From Linum tenue (Eukaryota > Streptophyta > Magnoliopsida > Malpighiales > Linaceae): a stretch of 64,000 bases of DNA. Made by a program: the position numbers and the translations under genes. The stretch covers positions 39,643,587 to 39,707,586 of the forward strand of contig CAMGYJ010000007.1 in assembly GCA_946122785.1 (NCBI GenBank), in the 5' to 3' direction. The number at the start of each line of letters is the position of its first letter. Position 1 is the first letter of the stretch. This document shows, piece after piece, positions 32,751 to 43,550 of the stretch. Below the pieces are notes generated by a model that saw only the letters and a program-made list of their open reading frames with translations, did not search any database and was not told where the DNA came from.

Positions 32751-35129
32751 ATGGACAAAAGTTGGTTGTCGAAAGCACGAGTGAGTACAGCCTATCGTAA
32801 TGGGGTAGAGAGTTTTCTGAACTTTGCATTTGCTAAATCGGCTGAGGGAAATGAGATTTTGTGTCCCTGTGTGAAGTGCAAGAATATGTTTTGGCAAACC
32901 AGAAATGTCGTCAATGAACACCTGATTTGTCATGGATTTGTGAAGAAGTACTCTATTTGGACTTTCCACGGAGAGAAGGAAGTTGAAGATAGTGACAATG
33001 ATGATATGGTAGAAGATGATGATATGTATGGTCTATTAAGTGACCTTGCAGCTAGTGTCGGTGGAGAGCCTGATGGACAGACGAAACACTTTTTCACTCT
33101 ATTAGAAGTCGCTGATAAAGAATTGTATCCGGGCTGTGAAAAGTTTTCCAAGCTTTCATTCACCATTCGAATATATCTTCTAAAGTGCCTCAATGGATGG
33201 AGTAACTCCTCTTTCGATTCTCTACTTTCTTTGCTGACCGAGGCTTTTCCTGATGCTGAGATTCCCAAATCATTTGTTAAAATGAAAACAATGATTAAGG
33301 GTTTAGGGTTGAACTACAAGAGGATTGATGCTTGTCCAAAAGATTGTATGCTATATTATGGTGATGATGATAGTAAGCTGAAGAGTTGCAGAAAATGTGG
33401 CCAGTCTAGATACAAGTTCCCCCCAAAGGATGATGGGAATTGTGGTGAAGATGATAATGTTTCCGGGAAACAAGTTGCTGCCAAGATTTTCCGCTATTTT
33501 CCTTTGATACCAAGACTCCAAAGGTTGTTCATGTCTTCGAAAACAGCCACATACATGAGATGGCACGAGGAAAAGCGAATCAAAGATGAGAATCTTAGGC
33601 ATCCTGCAGATGGTCAAGCATGGAAAGATTTTGATGACTTGCATCCGGACTTTGCAGCTGATTGTAGAAATGTTCGGATTGCCATTGCTTCTGATGGTTT
33701 CAATCTGTTCAGGACTATGACAAGTAATCATAGCACATGGCCCGTGGTAGTCGCAATCTACAACTTGCCACCCTGGATGTGTATGAAACCAGAGTATTTG
33801 GTGCTGTCTTCGATTATCCCAGGGCCAAAATCACCAGGGAATGATATTGATGTCTATTTAGGACCTTTTGTGGATGAAATGAAGAAGCTATGGAGTGAGG
33901 GAGTAATTACTTATGATGCTCATAGCAAGCAAATGTTTAATATGCGTGCTTGTTTGATGTGGACCATTAGTGACTTTCCGGGATATGCCATGTTGTCTGG
34001 TTGGAGCACAAAAGGATACTATGCGTGTCCAAATTGTAATTATGATACATGCTCTCTGCGGTTGAGTCACAGCAATAAGATGTGTTATATGGGGACACGT
34101 AGGTTTCTTGATGATGATCATGAATGGAGGAGGGACAGGAGTTCTTTTAACGGGAAAACTGAGTTTGGGCGGAGTCCTATACCTTTATCTGGTTCGATGA
34201 TCAAGGAAAAGTTATCAGGATTTATCAATGACTTTGGCAAGAGGGACAATAAGAAAGGTGAGACAAGATTTCCTCTGCATAAGTTGTCCATTTTTTTTTA
34301 TTTGCCTTATTGGGAGAAAAATCAATTGCGTCATAATCTTGACGTGATGCATATAGAAAAGAACGTCTTTGAAAATGTTTTAGGGACATTGTTAGACATT
34401 CCTGGGAAGACCAAAGATCATCTGAATGCTCGTCTGGATTTACGTGATATGGGAATCAGGAAGAAGCTTCATCCGGTTGAATCATCAAATCGTAAGAAGA
34501 GTGTACTGCCTAGAGCTTGCTTTTGGCTAACCAACCAAGAAAAAGACATTTTTTGTCAGGTTTTAAAAGGAGCTAAAGTGCCAGATGGAGCTGCATCAAA
34601 CATTTCTCATTGTGTCAACCTAAAGGAGAGGAAACTATCTGGGTACAAGAGTCATGATGCGCACTTTATGATGCAATACCTGCTTCAAGTCGCAGTATGT
34701 AAGACTTTGCCCAAAAATGTTGCTATTGCTGTCATTAGGCTTGGTCAATTCTTCAAAGCCATTTGTAGAAAGGTCATATCATTGAGCGAGTTGGATAAGT
34801 TGCAAACTGAAATTGTTGAGACTCTCTGTCAATTTGAGAGGATTTTCCCACCCAGCTTTTTCGATGTTATGGTTCATCTACCAATTCACTTGGTCGAAGA
34901 AGTTAGGCTGGGGGGGCCTGTACAAACTCGGTGGATGTACCCAATTGAGCGTTTTTTGGGTGTCTTGAAGGATTTTGTGAAGAATAGAAATCAGCCTGAA
35001 GCAAGCATAGCTGAAGGGAACTCTGCTAAGGAATGTTTAATCTTTTGCTCAAGATATTTGAGTGATAATGGTGATACAAGGTTCACTCGAAGTTCCAGGA
35101 ACCATGAAGGATTTGTCACACGTTTGTGA
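32751..35129 (+). CDS. CACTA TNP2-type transposase
   Basis: A 792-residue uninterrupted frame from MDKSWLSKARVSTAYRNGV. TNP2 is the CACTA transposase that cuts at the terminal repeats. Domains in order: an N-terminal transposase-associated zinc-binding region (CPCVKCKN and HLICHGF, residues about 40-70); the tnp2 core (Transposase_21), residues about 200-560, including YNLPPWMCMKPEYLVLSSII, DFPGYAMLSGW and LDVMHIEKNVFENVLGTLLD; and DUF4218, residues about 640-770, with GGPVQTRWMYPIERFLGVLK. The C-terminal DUF4216 region of typical TNP2 proteins is absent: the frame stops after RNHEGFVTRL. A local direct duplication (CACGTTTGTGATGAGTTG at about 35119 and 35180) just beyond suggests a deletion or rearrangement. 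An ATG four codons into an upstream part of the frame exists at 32700, but family similarity starts at 32751. Function may be impaired by the truncation. Confidence 0.88.
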   Translation: MDKSWLSKARVSTAYRNGVESFLNFAFAKSAEGNEILCPCVKCKNMFWQTRNVVNEHLICHGFVKKYSIWTFHGEKEVEDSDNDDMVEDDDMYGLLSDLAASVGGEPDGQTKHFFTLLEVADKELYPGCEKFSKLSFTIRIYLLKCLNGWSNSSFDSLLSLLTEAFPDAEIPKSFVKMKTMIKGLGLNYKRIDACPKDCMLYYGDDDSKLKSCRKCGQSRYKFPPKDDGNCGEDDNVSGKQVAAKIFRYFPLIPRLQRLFMSSKTATYMRWHEEKRIKDENLRHPADGQAWKDFDDLHPDFAADCRNVRIAIASDGFNLFRTMTSNHSTWPVVVAIYNLPPWMCMKPEYLVLSSIIPGPKSPGNDIDVYLGPFVDEMKKLWSEGVITYDAHSKQMFNMRACLMWTISDFPGYAMLSGWSTKGYYACPNCNYDTCSLRLSHSNKMCYMGTRRFLDDDHEWRRDRSSFNGKTEFGRSPIPLSGSMIKEKLSGFINDFGKRDNKKGETRFPLHKLSIFFYLPYWEKNQLRHNLDVMHIEKNVFENVLGTLLDIPGKTKDHLNARLDLRDMGIRKKLHPVESSNRKKSVLPRACFWLTNQEKDIFCQVLKGAKVPDGAASNISHCVNLKERKLSGYKSHDAHFMMQYLLQVAVCKTLPKNVAIAVIRLGQFFKAICRKVISLSELDKLQTEIVETLCQFERIFPPSFFDVMVHLPIHLVEEVRLGGPVQTRWMYPIERFLGVLKDFVKNRNQPEASIAEGNSAKECLIFCSRYLSDNGDTRFTRSSRNHEGFVTRL

Positions 35130-35589
35130 TGAGTTGGAGCTTGATAGGTTAAACAACAAACTTGGTTAAATGATACGTCCCACGTTTGTGATGAGTTGTG
35201 ATGAGTTGGAGCTTTTATTATTTATCCCATTGATCAAATTTCCATTAAGATAAGATTACATTAATATTATAAAAGAAGTACCCATTTTTGGTTAAATAAT
35301 ACGCATTAAAAATTGCCCAAGTCCTGGGATATAGAGCGGCGATGCTTATGATTTGCTTTGTAACTAGTCAGCTTAATTAATTGGAGTGCTTTTTATTTAT
35401 TCACTGTAATACAAATCTGCTCATTTTTTTCATTGAGTCTTTTTTGTTTGTTGATTTCTGGTTTGCTGGTTAATAGTTTAACTAGATGTAAACGCCATTT
35501 TCTAGTTAGCCTACTTAATACTTTAGGACTACCATATTTTAATATGCTCTTATTATTAAATCAAGCCATTAAAACTTTGTCACGTATTT

Positions 35590-36927
35590 ATTATTACAGT
35601 GAAGAATAAGAGGGGGATCACAACCTGTAATGCTGTTGTGCTAGCAACCCAAGATGGGAAAAAATTAGAGGTTTATTTTCCCAACACAGGGACAGAGGCT
35701 GTTGGTAAGAATGCTCGGCACTTAGTTAGTTTCTGTGGGGTTCTAATAAAAAAACATGCTAAGTTGAGTGCCACGAATTGGGATGAGGTTGAAGAAACAA
35801 TTGGTGATAAATTGTGCTCCTTAGTGGAGGTACGATCAATCATTTTCACACTTTTCATTTTTTGTTAATATTTTGCATATTGAACTATTCTTAAGAATCT
35901 TATACTCTTGAGTTACTTTGTTTGTAGGAGAAATTCAAGAGCAATTGCAGTGAGAAGTTAAGATCTTTTATATTTAAGAAAATGAAAAAATCATATTCGA
36001 CTACGCTGTACAACTTACGCAAGAAATTTCAAGAGATGGATCAAAATGAAAGGGAAAGTTATGTTCCTGACGACATTGATAAAGAAGATTGGAAGCAAGC
36101 TGTTGTCAATTGGGGATCAGAGCTTTTCAAAGTAAGTGCACATTTTAATCCTTAATTTTTTTCCTTCTATGTCTTTTAGAATATGTTTATTTGAATTTAT
36201 TATTAATCCTAAAATGTGAGCTATACAGAAAAAGAGTGTGAGAAATAAGAAGAATAGATCACAGGTGAAAGTGAAGAATGTGTGTGGATCAAGATCTCAT
36301 GATGAATTTGAATTTAATATGGTAATGATCTTCTAGTTTTAACTTCTAAATTTATTTTATTTTTGTTACCTCATATCACATTTTTAGTTTTGTTAACACT
36401 CTTTAAGTTGAATAATGAAATTGAAATCATAGATAGATCCAAAAACTGGAATTAAGAAGTCCGTTGATGAAGTGTGGCGTGCTCAACATATGAAGAAGAA
36501 TGAAGAAGGAGAGATGATATGGTGCGATGAGGCATCAAAAGCAATTTACGTAAGTAAACTTTCATAGACTTTTTCAATGCCTTATATTTATATACACTTC
36601 ATTCTGAAATCATAAAATAGAATAATTTCTTTTTCTTTTTTACAGGAAAGAATAAAAGAGATAGTCAATCAAGGAACTTATTTGTCTAACAAAGAGATAA
36701 TACTTAAAGCCAAGGGCAAGCTCTCGTCTCGACGTGTTAGGCGGGAGAAAATTGCTGTGGTTGGGGAAGAAGTTAGAGCTGGGATAAGAAATGAGATCTA
36801 TTCAGAGTTAAACCAACAGTTTGAGGCCCGGCTAGCAGAGCAGAACAAGAAATGGGAACAAAGGTTTGCTGACCTGCAAAAGCAACATGATGAAGACATG
36901 ATGCAACTGTTGCGTCCGAAAAAATAG
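35590..36927 (+). CDS. CACTA TNPA-type protein (Transposase_24), at least 5 exons
   Basis: Exons, from GT-AG signals and matching frame: about 35600-35829, 35938-36131, 36229-36321, 36433-36549 and 36646-36927. The first exon follows a TTATTACAG acceptor, so an upstream exon may exist. The protein reads VVLATQDGKKLEVYFPNTGT in exon 1, DDIDKEDWKQAVVNWGSELF in exon 2, DPKTGIKKSVDEVWRAQHMK in exon 4 and ends in a coiled coil, LAEQNKKWEQRFADLQKQHD. It belongs to the plant Ptta/En/Spm transposase group (Pfam Transposase_24), whose members bind subterminal repeats and help form the transposition complex; that role is from family knowledge. A second, mostly similar copy lies inverted at 40249-41521. 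Confidence 0.82.
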
Positions 36928-37069
36928 GATGATTTATAAAGATAAAAAACCTCTCATTAGTGTTAGATTTGTGGTTTTGAAAGATTTCAATACTATTTAG
37001 AATTATTAGTAGCCAAATTTGAGTTTAAGACTTTTCCCCTATTATCTAGTGAATTTGATTTTTTTTTTT

Positions 37070-38030
37070 TATTTTGGTGACCATTCTTGTCACAAAATAT
37101 GATATATTTTTTGTTTCACCAATGACTATATTCGTATTTTAATTTCTTGTCACTAAAGAAGCTCGTTAGTCGTCAAACCATTAAATTTGTGACAAAACAT
37201 GTTCTCGCAATTAATAGAAGTGACGACACATCTTCTCACTGAATAGAGTGTTGTAGCAATATGTGTTCTAAAATCTTGTCACAAAATGCACTCATGTAGG
37301 ACATACGTTATCATCATTTTTGGGGTATACTCGTGTCATCATCTCTTGTCACAAAAGAAGGCTGAAAAGATAATTTTATTGTCAAAATAGAAATACATTT
37401 GTGATAACTCAGTGATGCATCACCATTGCTTTATTAGTGACTAGCAAAGTTGTCACAAAAGCTAACCTTTTGCGATGAAAGGTTGGTCACCAATGAAAGG
37501 GATTTGCGAAATTCGTGCCGTCAATTTATCACTAATGCTGCTTTGAGTGATTAGTAAAGTTGTCACCAAATATATCCTTTTGCAACGAAATATTGGTCAC
37601 AATTGACGTCATTTTGTGGTACGTACGGTGTTTTCGTGATAAAAAAAATTGTCACAAAATGATTCTTTTGTGAAAGTTAGATAATCACAAAAGTATATTG
37701 TGCGTGACGATTGAAATTCGTCACACATAGGGGACATACGTGACAGTAAACTTCGTCACAAATAGTTACTTTAGTGACAACCAACGCGACCCCTAAATCT
37801 TAGGAGGAATTTCACAATGTGTATTTGTGACATAATTATGGTCACACATGTATCTATTCGTGACAATTAAACATGTCACAATGATAGTTTTCGTGACTGG
37901 ACTACCTCGTCACAAAAAGAATTTTTATTGACGATAATATTGTCACGCAAGTTTTAATTTTTGTTACGAGCAATGTTGTCACAATTGAGTTAGTTATTTG
38001 TGACGATTTAAACCCGTCACATATACAAAT
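37070..38030. repeat. Inner subterminal array of TGTCAC/GTGACA words, CACTA 1
   Basis: Dozens of short words such as TTGTCACAAA and TTTGTGACAA in both orientations, about one per 20-30 bp, continuing up to the outer GTTGC array. An inverted copy is in CACTA 2 at about 39140-40130. Confidence 0.7.
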
Positions 38031-38307
38031 TTTACCGTTGCTAAAAGTTAAAAATACCGTTGCCCATTTTACAAAAATGTGTTGCAAAACTTGTGAAACG
38101 TGTTGCCTAAAGTGGTGTTGCGTAAGAGGTAAGGATACGCAACCCTTTATATTTGGGTTGCGAAAAATGGAAAAACAGTTGCCTATTCTTTTTGCAACCC
38201 CCACTATATGCAACCCTACCAAAAGTGTTGCGATAGATTTTCGCAACTCTTTTAATACATAACGCAACACATTTGTGGGAGTTGCAAGAGGCCATTTTTC
38301 CCGTAGT

Positions 38308-38684
38308 CTAGACTAGTCGTCTCTCGGGTAGTCTGTCTGAGAGGGCTTGGTCAGCTTAAGAGATTCCAATCTACTGTCGGATCTTCCGCAGTTTAATTGA
38401 CAGCAAATCAACTAAAGGTAATTAAAACTTTGACCTAATTAAGGAGCTAGGGGGACTCATTCCCGAGTGAGTCTTCCCCTGCTTAAGAACTTCGAACCAT
38501 TTCCTGCTTTCTTACTGCTTTAGCTAAAATCACATTCACTCAACTTAGTTTGCTAGATAAAAAATCATCACGGAGTAGGCAGTAGATCTAGACCCCGGGT
38601 TGATCAATAGAACTTGCCACTATTCTGCATTTCCGGATTGCGATTGCACTTGGTCGAAGTTTGGTGTTGTGTTTTAGCGTGTCA
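38308..38684 (+). repeat. Athila-like solo LTR, 3' part (other part 43551-44620)
   Basis: Matches the last third of the LTR at 14728: GGAGCTAGGGGGACTCATTC, GCTAGATAAAAAATCATCA, CTAGACCCCGGGTTGATC, ending GCGTGTCA. Flanked by AAACT (38685-38689), the reverse complement of AGTTT that flanks the other part, so the two pieces are one solo LTR split and half-inverted. Confidence 0.8.
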
Positions 38685-38865
38685 AAACTAACGAAAAATA
38701 TTAAACAACTACAAGAAAATATTAGAGAGGGAAAGGCACAAGAGAAGAGAGGGGAAGAGTTCTTCTTATTCATTCTTCTGTTTTGATACAATGATGTGCT
38801 CTATTTATAGGCACACTTTTGTAACCACTACATCTTTATATTAATGAGAGATAATGAAACATAAA
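38685..38865 (-). repeat. Copia 5' LTR, second piece, inverted
   Basis: Reverse complement of the 3' LTR part from TTTATGTTTCGTTATCTCTC to the CTTGTAGTTGTTTATATTTT region (54960-55135). The AGTTT TSD of the solo LTR ends it. Confidence 0.85.
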
Positions 38866-40248
38866 CACTACGGGAAAAATGGCCTCTTGCAACTCCCACA
38901 AATGTGTTGCGTTATGTATTAAAAGAGTTGCGAAAACCTATCGCAACACTTTTGGTAGGGTTGCATATAGTGGGGGGTTGCAAAAAGAATAGGCAACTAT
39001 TTTTTCATTTTTCGCAACCCAAATATAAAGGGGTGCGTATCCTTACCTCTTACGCAACACCACTTTAGGCAACACGTTTCACAAGTTTTGCAACACATTT
39101 TTGTAAAATGGGCAACGGTATTTTTAACTTTTAGCAACAGTAAAATTTGTATATGTGTCGAGTTTAAATCGTCACGAATAACTAACTCAGTTGTGACAAC
39201 ATTGTTCGTAACGAAAATAAGAACTTGTGTGACCATATTATCGTCAATAAAAATTCTTTTTGTGACGAGGCAGTCCAGTCACGAAAACTATCATTGTGAC
39301 ATGTCTAATTGTCACGAATAGATACATGCGTGACCATAATTATGTCACAAATACACATTGTGAAATTCCTCGTAAGATTTAGGGGTCGAGTTGGTTGTCA
39401 CTAAAGTAACTATTTGTGACGAAGTTTACTATCATTTATGTCCCCTATGTGTGACGAATTTCAATCGTCACTCACAATATACTTTTGTGATTATCTAACT
39501 TTCACAAAAGAATCACTTTGTGACAATTTTTTTATCACAAAAACACCATACGTACCACAAAATGACGTCAATTGTGACCAATATTTCGTTGCAAAAGATA
39601 TATTTGGTGACAACTTTACTGATCACTCAAAGCAGCATTAGTGACAAATTGACGGCACGAACTTCGCAAATCCCTTTCATTGGTGACCAACCTTTCATCG
39701 CAAAAGGTTAGCGTTTGTGGCAACTTTGCTAGTCACTAATAAAGCAATGGTGATGCATCACTGAGTTATCACAAATGTATTTCTATTTTGACAATAAAAT
39801 TATCTTTTCAGCCTTCTTTTGTGACTAGAGATGATGACACGAGTATACCCTAAAAATGACGATAACGTATGTCCTACATGAGTGCATTTTGTGACAAGAT
39901 TTTAGAACACATATTGCTGCAACACTCTATTCAGTGAGAAGATGTGTCGTCACTTCTATTAATTGCGAGAACATGTTTTGTCACAACTTTAATGGTTTGA
40001 CGACTAACGGGCTTCTTTAGTGACAAGAAATTAAAATACGAATATAGTCATTGGTGACAAAAAAAAAATCATATTTTGTGACAAGAATGGTCACCAAAAT
40101 AAAAAAAAAATCAAATTCACTAGATAATAGGGGGAAAAGTCTTAAACTCAAATTTATCTACTAATAATTCTAAATAGTATTGAAATCAATCAAAACCACA
40201 AATCTAACACTAATGAGAGGTTTTTGATCTTTATAAATCATCCTATTT

Positions 40249-41521
40249 TTTCGGACGCAACAGTTGCATCATGTCTTCATCATGTTGCGCTTGCAGGTCA
40301 GCAAACCTTTGTTCCCATTTCTTGTTCTGTCTGCTAGTCGGGCCTCAAACTGTTGGTTTAACTCTGAATAGATCTCATTTCTTATCCCAGCTCTAACTTC
40401 TTCCCCAACCACAGCAATTTTCTCTCGAACACGTCGAGATGAGGACTTGCCCTTGGCTTTAAGTATTATCTCTTTGTTAGAAAAAGAAGTTCCTTGATTG
40501 ACTATCTCTTTTATTGTTTTCTGTAAAAAAGAAATTATTCTATTTTATGATTTCAGAATGAAGTGTATATAAATATAAGGCATTGAAAAAGTCTATGAAA
40601 GTTTACTTACGTAAATTGCTTTTGATACCTCATCGCACCATATCATCTCTCCTTCTTCATTCTTCTTCATATGTTGAGCACGCCACACTTCATCAACACA
40701 CTTCTTAATTCCAGTTTTGGATCTATCTATGATTTTGATTTCATTATTCAACTTAAAGAGTGTTAACAAAACTAAAAATGTCATATGAGGTAACAAAAAA
40801 TAAAATAAATTTAGAATTTAAAACGAGAAGATCATTACCATATTAAATTCAACTTCATCATGAGATCTTGATCCACAAACATTCTTCACTTTCACATGGG
40901 ATCTATTCTTCTTATTTCTTACACTCTTTTTCTGTATAACTCACATTTTAGGAAGGAAAAAAATTTAAGGATTAAAATGTGCACTTACTTTGAAAAGCTC
41001 AGATCCCCAATTGACAACAGCTTGCTTCCAATCTTCTTTATCAATGTCGTCAGGAACATAACTTTCCCTTTCATTTTGATCCATCTCTTGAAGTTTCAGG
41101 CGTAAGTTGTATAACGTAGTTGAATATGATTTTTTCATTTTCATGAATATAAAAGATCTTAGCTTCTCATTGCAATTGCTCTTGAATTTCTCCTACAAAC
41201 AAAGTAACTCAAGAGTATAAGATTCTTAAGAATAGTTCGATATGCAAAATATTAACAAAAAATGAAAAGTGTGAAAATGATTGATCGTACCTCCACTAAG
41301 AAGCAGAATTTATCACCAATTGTTTCTTCAACCTCATCCCAATTCTTGGCACTCAACTTAGCATGTTTTTTATTAGAACCCCACAGAAACTAACTAAGTG
41401 CCGAGCATTCTTACCAACAGCCTCTGTCCCTGTGTTGGGAAAATAAACCTCTAAATTTTTCCCATCTTGGGTTGCTAGCACAACAACATTACAGGTTGCG
41501 ATCCCCCTCTTATTCTTCACT
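40249..41521 (-). pseudogene. TNPA-type (Transposase_24) gene copy in CACTA 2
   Basis: Inverted counterpart of 35590-36927 with similar exon arrangement: VDEVWRAQHMKKNEEGEMIW is kept, as are most splice signals. Differences include a short deletion in the last exon (TTGTTCTGTCTGC near 40322, where CACTA 1 has a longer in-frame reading) and a deletion at about 41370 that breaks the first exon frame. It probably makes no full-length protein. Confidence 0.75.
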
Positions 41522-41884
41522 GTAATAGTAAATACGAGACAAAGTTTTAATGGCTTGATTTAATAATAAGAGCATATTAAAATATGGTACTCCTAAAGTA
41601 TTAAGTAGGCTAACTAGAACAATGATGTTTACATCTACTTAAACTATTAACCAGCAAACCAGAAATCAACAAACAAAAAAGACTCAATGAAAAAAATGAG
41701 CATATTTGTATTACCGTGAATAAAAAAAAGCACTCCAATTAATTAAGTTGACTAGTTACAAAGCAAATCATAAGCATCGCCGCTCTATATCCCAGGACTT
41801 GGGCAATTTTTAATGCGTATCATTTAACCAAAAATTGGTACTTCTTTTATAATATTGATGTAATCTTATCTTAATGGAAATTTG

Positions 41885-42740
41885 ACCATTAAACAAGATC
41901 AGAAGCAACATTCATTACAATTAAGCTTGCGCCATACTATTGACGTATACACAACTGATGGTTAATGAAAAATGGAAGTGATGGCAAGCATTTTAATTCA
42001 TTCCACAGCATACGGACATATTGGCGCTAACTACATGTTCACAGAATGCAGGTCATGGCTGCCCAAGCTGGCAAACCTCAGAGGCCAACCTGGAGATCCA
42101 CAGGGCCCTTTCCCCTATCTACAAGCAAATGTCCAAATCATAATAAATAATCTATCAAATTCTGGAACATAAGCTGACTATGAGAAGCATTGAAAAATCT
42201 GTGTGGAGAAGCCATATAAAGATCAGAATCATGCTAAGTTATTTTCAGTTTATGGCTTAGTGTAGAATTGGAATGCTAACGAGGGTGTATGGATTTACTC
42301 TACAGATTGCAGGTAGCAGAGAGGCCATCACACTTATGAATGAGCTGCAAACTTCAGCCACAACTGCAATCTCTGTGCTATGCTTCTGTAAACCTCAAGT
42401 TTGGAACTTTGTTCCCTTGTTTCTTATTTAATACTAATGAGTTAACGTTATAAGAAAACTGGCATAGAAACATAAACATATCAACGCAGCAGAGTTAATG
42501 ACTTTGCAAGATGACTGGTAGATTAGGTACAGCTCTGCTGTGGCAAAAGAATGACAGCAACCAACACAGAGCCCCAGCCAGAAACAACTGTAACCGCAAA
42601 AGCAGAGCCCCAACGCAGATAAACAACTGAAAATAGAGGCAATCACCAAAACAACTAATGGGATGCATTTACAGTAGTGGACGAGTTGAATGATTTACTG
42701 GTTGCAATTCATTTAGGGTAAGTATGGCAACACTCTTGAG
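41885..42740. other. Unique segment in CACTA 2 in place of TNP2
   Basis: Not shared with CACTA 1. Contains moderately GC-rich blocks (CTGCCCAAGCTGGCAAACC, CCAGCCAGAAACAACTG) and a stretch without long frames. It may be captured host DNA or another old insert; not recognised. Confidence 0.45.
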
Positions 42741-43550
42741 AAGAAGCTCAAGAACAAACTAAAATTACCGTAACCATCTTCAGATTTTGAGCTAGAGAAA
42801 CAAAATCTAGTTTAAGAACGACAATTATAATCACTACAGAAGATCGTGTGAAAGGATAAAGGAGAACCCACCGTAACAAGGCGTCACCGTCGAAAATTAG
42901 AGAGGAATTCGAGGGGGTTCTTGATGGTTGGGGGGAAACGAATTCGTACCGTCGATGTTCGGGGGAGGGGGGAATGTCAGATGAGGATTGATGGTGGCTG
43001 ATTCCTGGTTGCTGGCCGGACCTCTGCTGCTTGTCGATTTTCAGTTGATGAACACGCGGGAAGTAAAGTCGTGCGCGGGGAGTTTTTGGTAGGGAAGTAG
43101 CGAGACTTTGGTAAAGTTGGGTTTTCTTTATTTTACTTTTGCTTTTATGTACTGTATTTGTGTCCAAGTCGGGTTTTCTTTATCTTTTTTGTTTACCTTG
43201 TCTTTTGTTATCAAATTCTGAATTGTTATTTTAAATTGTTGACCATTATGTTCTATGAGCCGGCACATTAATTTGGACTCACCTTTTAAATTATATTTTA
43301 CATCAAACGTGTTATATGAATCCATGTTTTGCAACACCATTTTGATAAGTGTTGCATAATTATACCATTAGGCTTATTGTTGACATATATTTTGTGTATA
43401 AGAGAACAATTGCAACATATAATTAAATAGAGTTGCGGTAACTATCCAATAAGCAACAAAAAAAAAGTGTTGTCGTTTGTCAGTTAACGCAACACTTTTA
43501 AATAGTGTTGCAATCCGAGTGTTGCAAGAGGCCCTTCTTCACCGGGATAG

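Larger units (their letters stand above)
30074..38307 (+). mobile_element. CACTA (En/Spm) transposon 1, with TNP2 and TNPA genes
   Basis: The left end is CACTACGGGAAAAATGCC; the right end is GGCCATTTTTCCCGTAGT, missing only the final G. Both ends have many GTTGC/GCAAC subterminal words (30085-30310 and 38035-38290), and the right half has an inner array of TGTCAC/GTGACA words (37070-38030). It carries a TNP2-type gene (32751-35129), a TNPA-type gene (35590-36927) and a nested MULE-like element (31503-32450). The immediate flanks are TTT on the left and CTA on the right and do not match, which is explained by inversion (see findings). Confidence 0.93.
38866..43547 (-). mobile_element. CACTA transposon 2, inverted and internally deleted
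   Basis: Left end CACTACGGGAAAAATGGCC; right end decayed (GGCCCTTCTTCACCGGGA). Its left half (38866 to about 41880) is an inverted near-copy of CACTA 1 (about 35215-38307), including both subterminal arrays and the TNPA gene. The TNP2 gene is missing. 41885-42740 is a unique segment with a few open frames; 42740-43170 corresponds to the 30500-30930 region of CACTA 1. The immediate flanks are AAA (left) and TAG (right). Confidence 0.88.
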
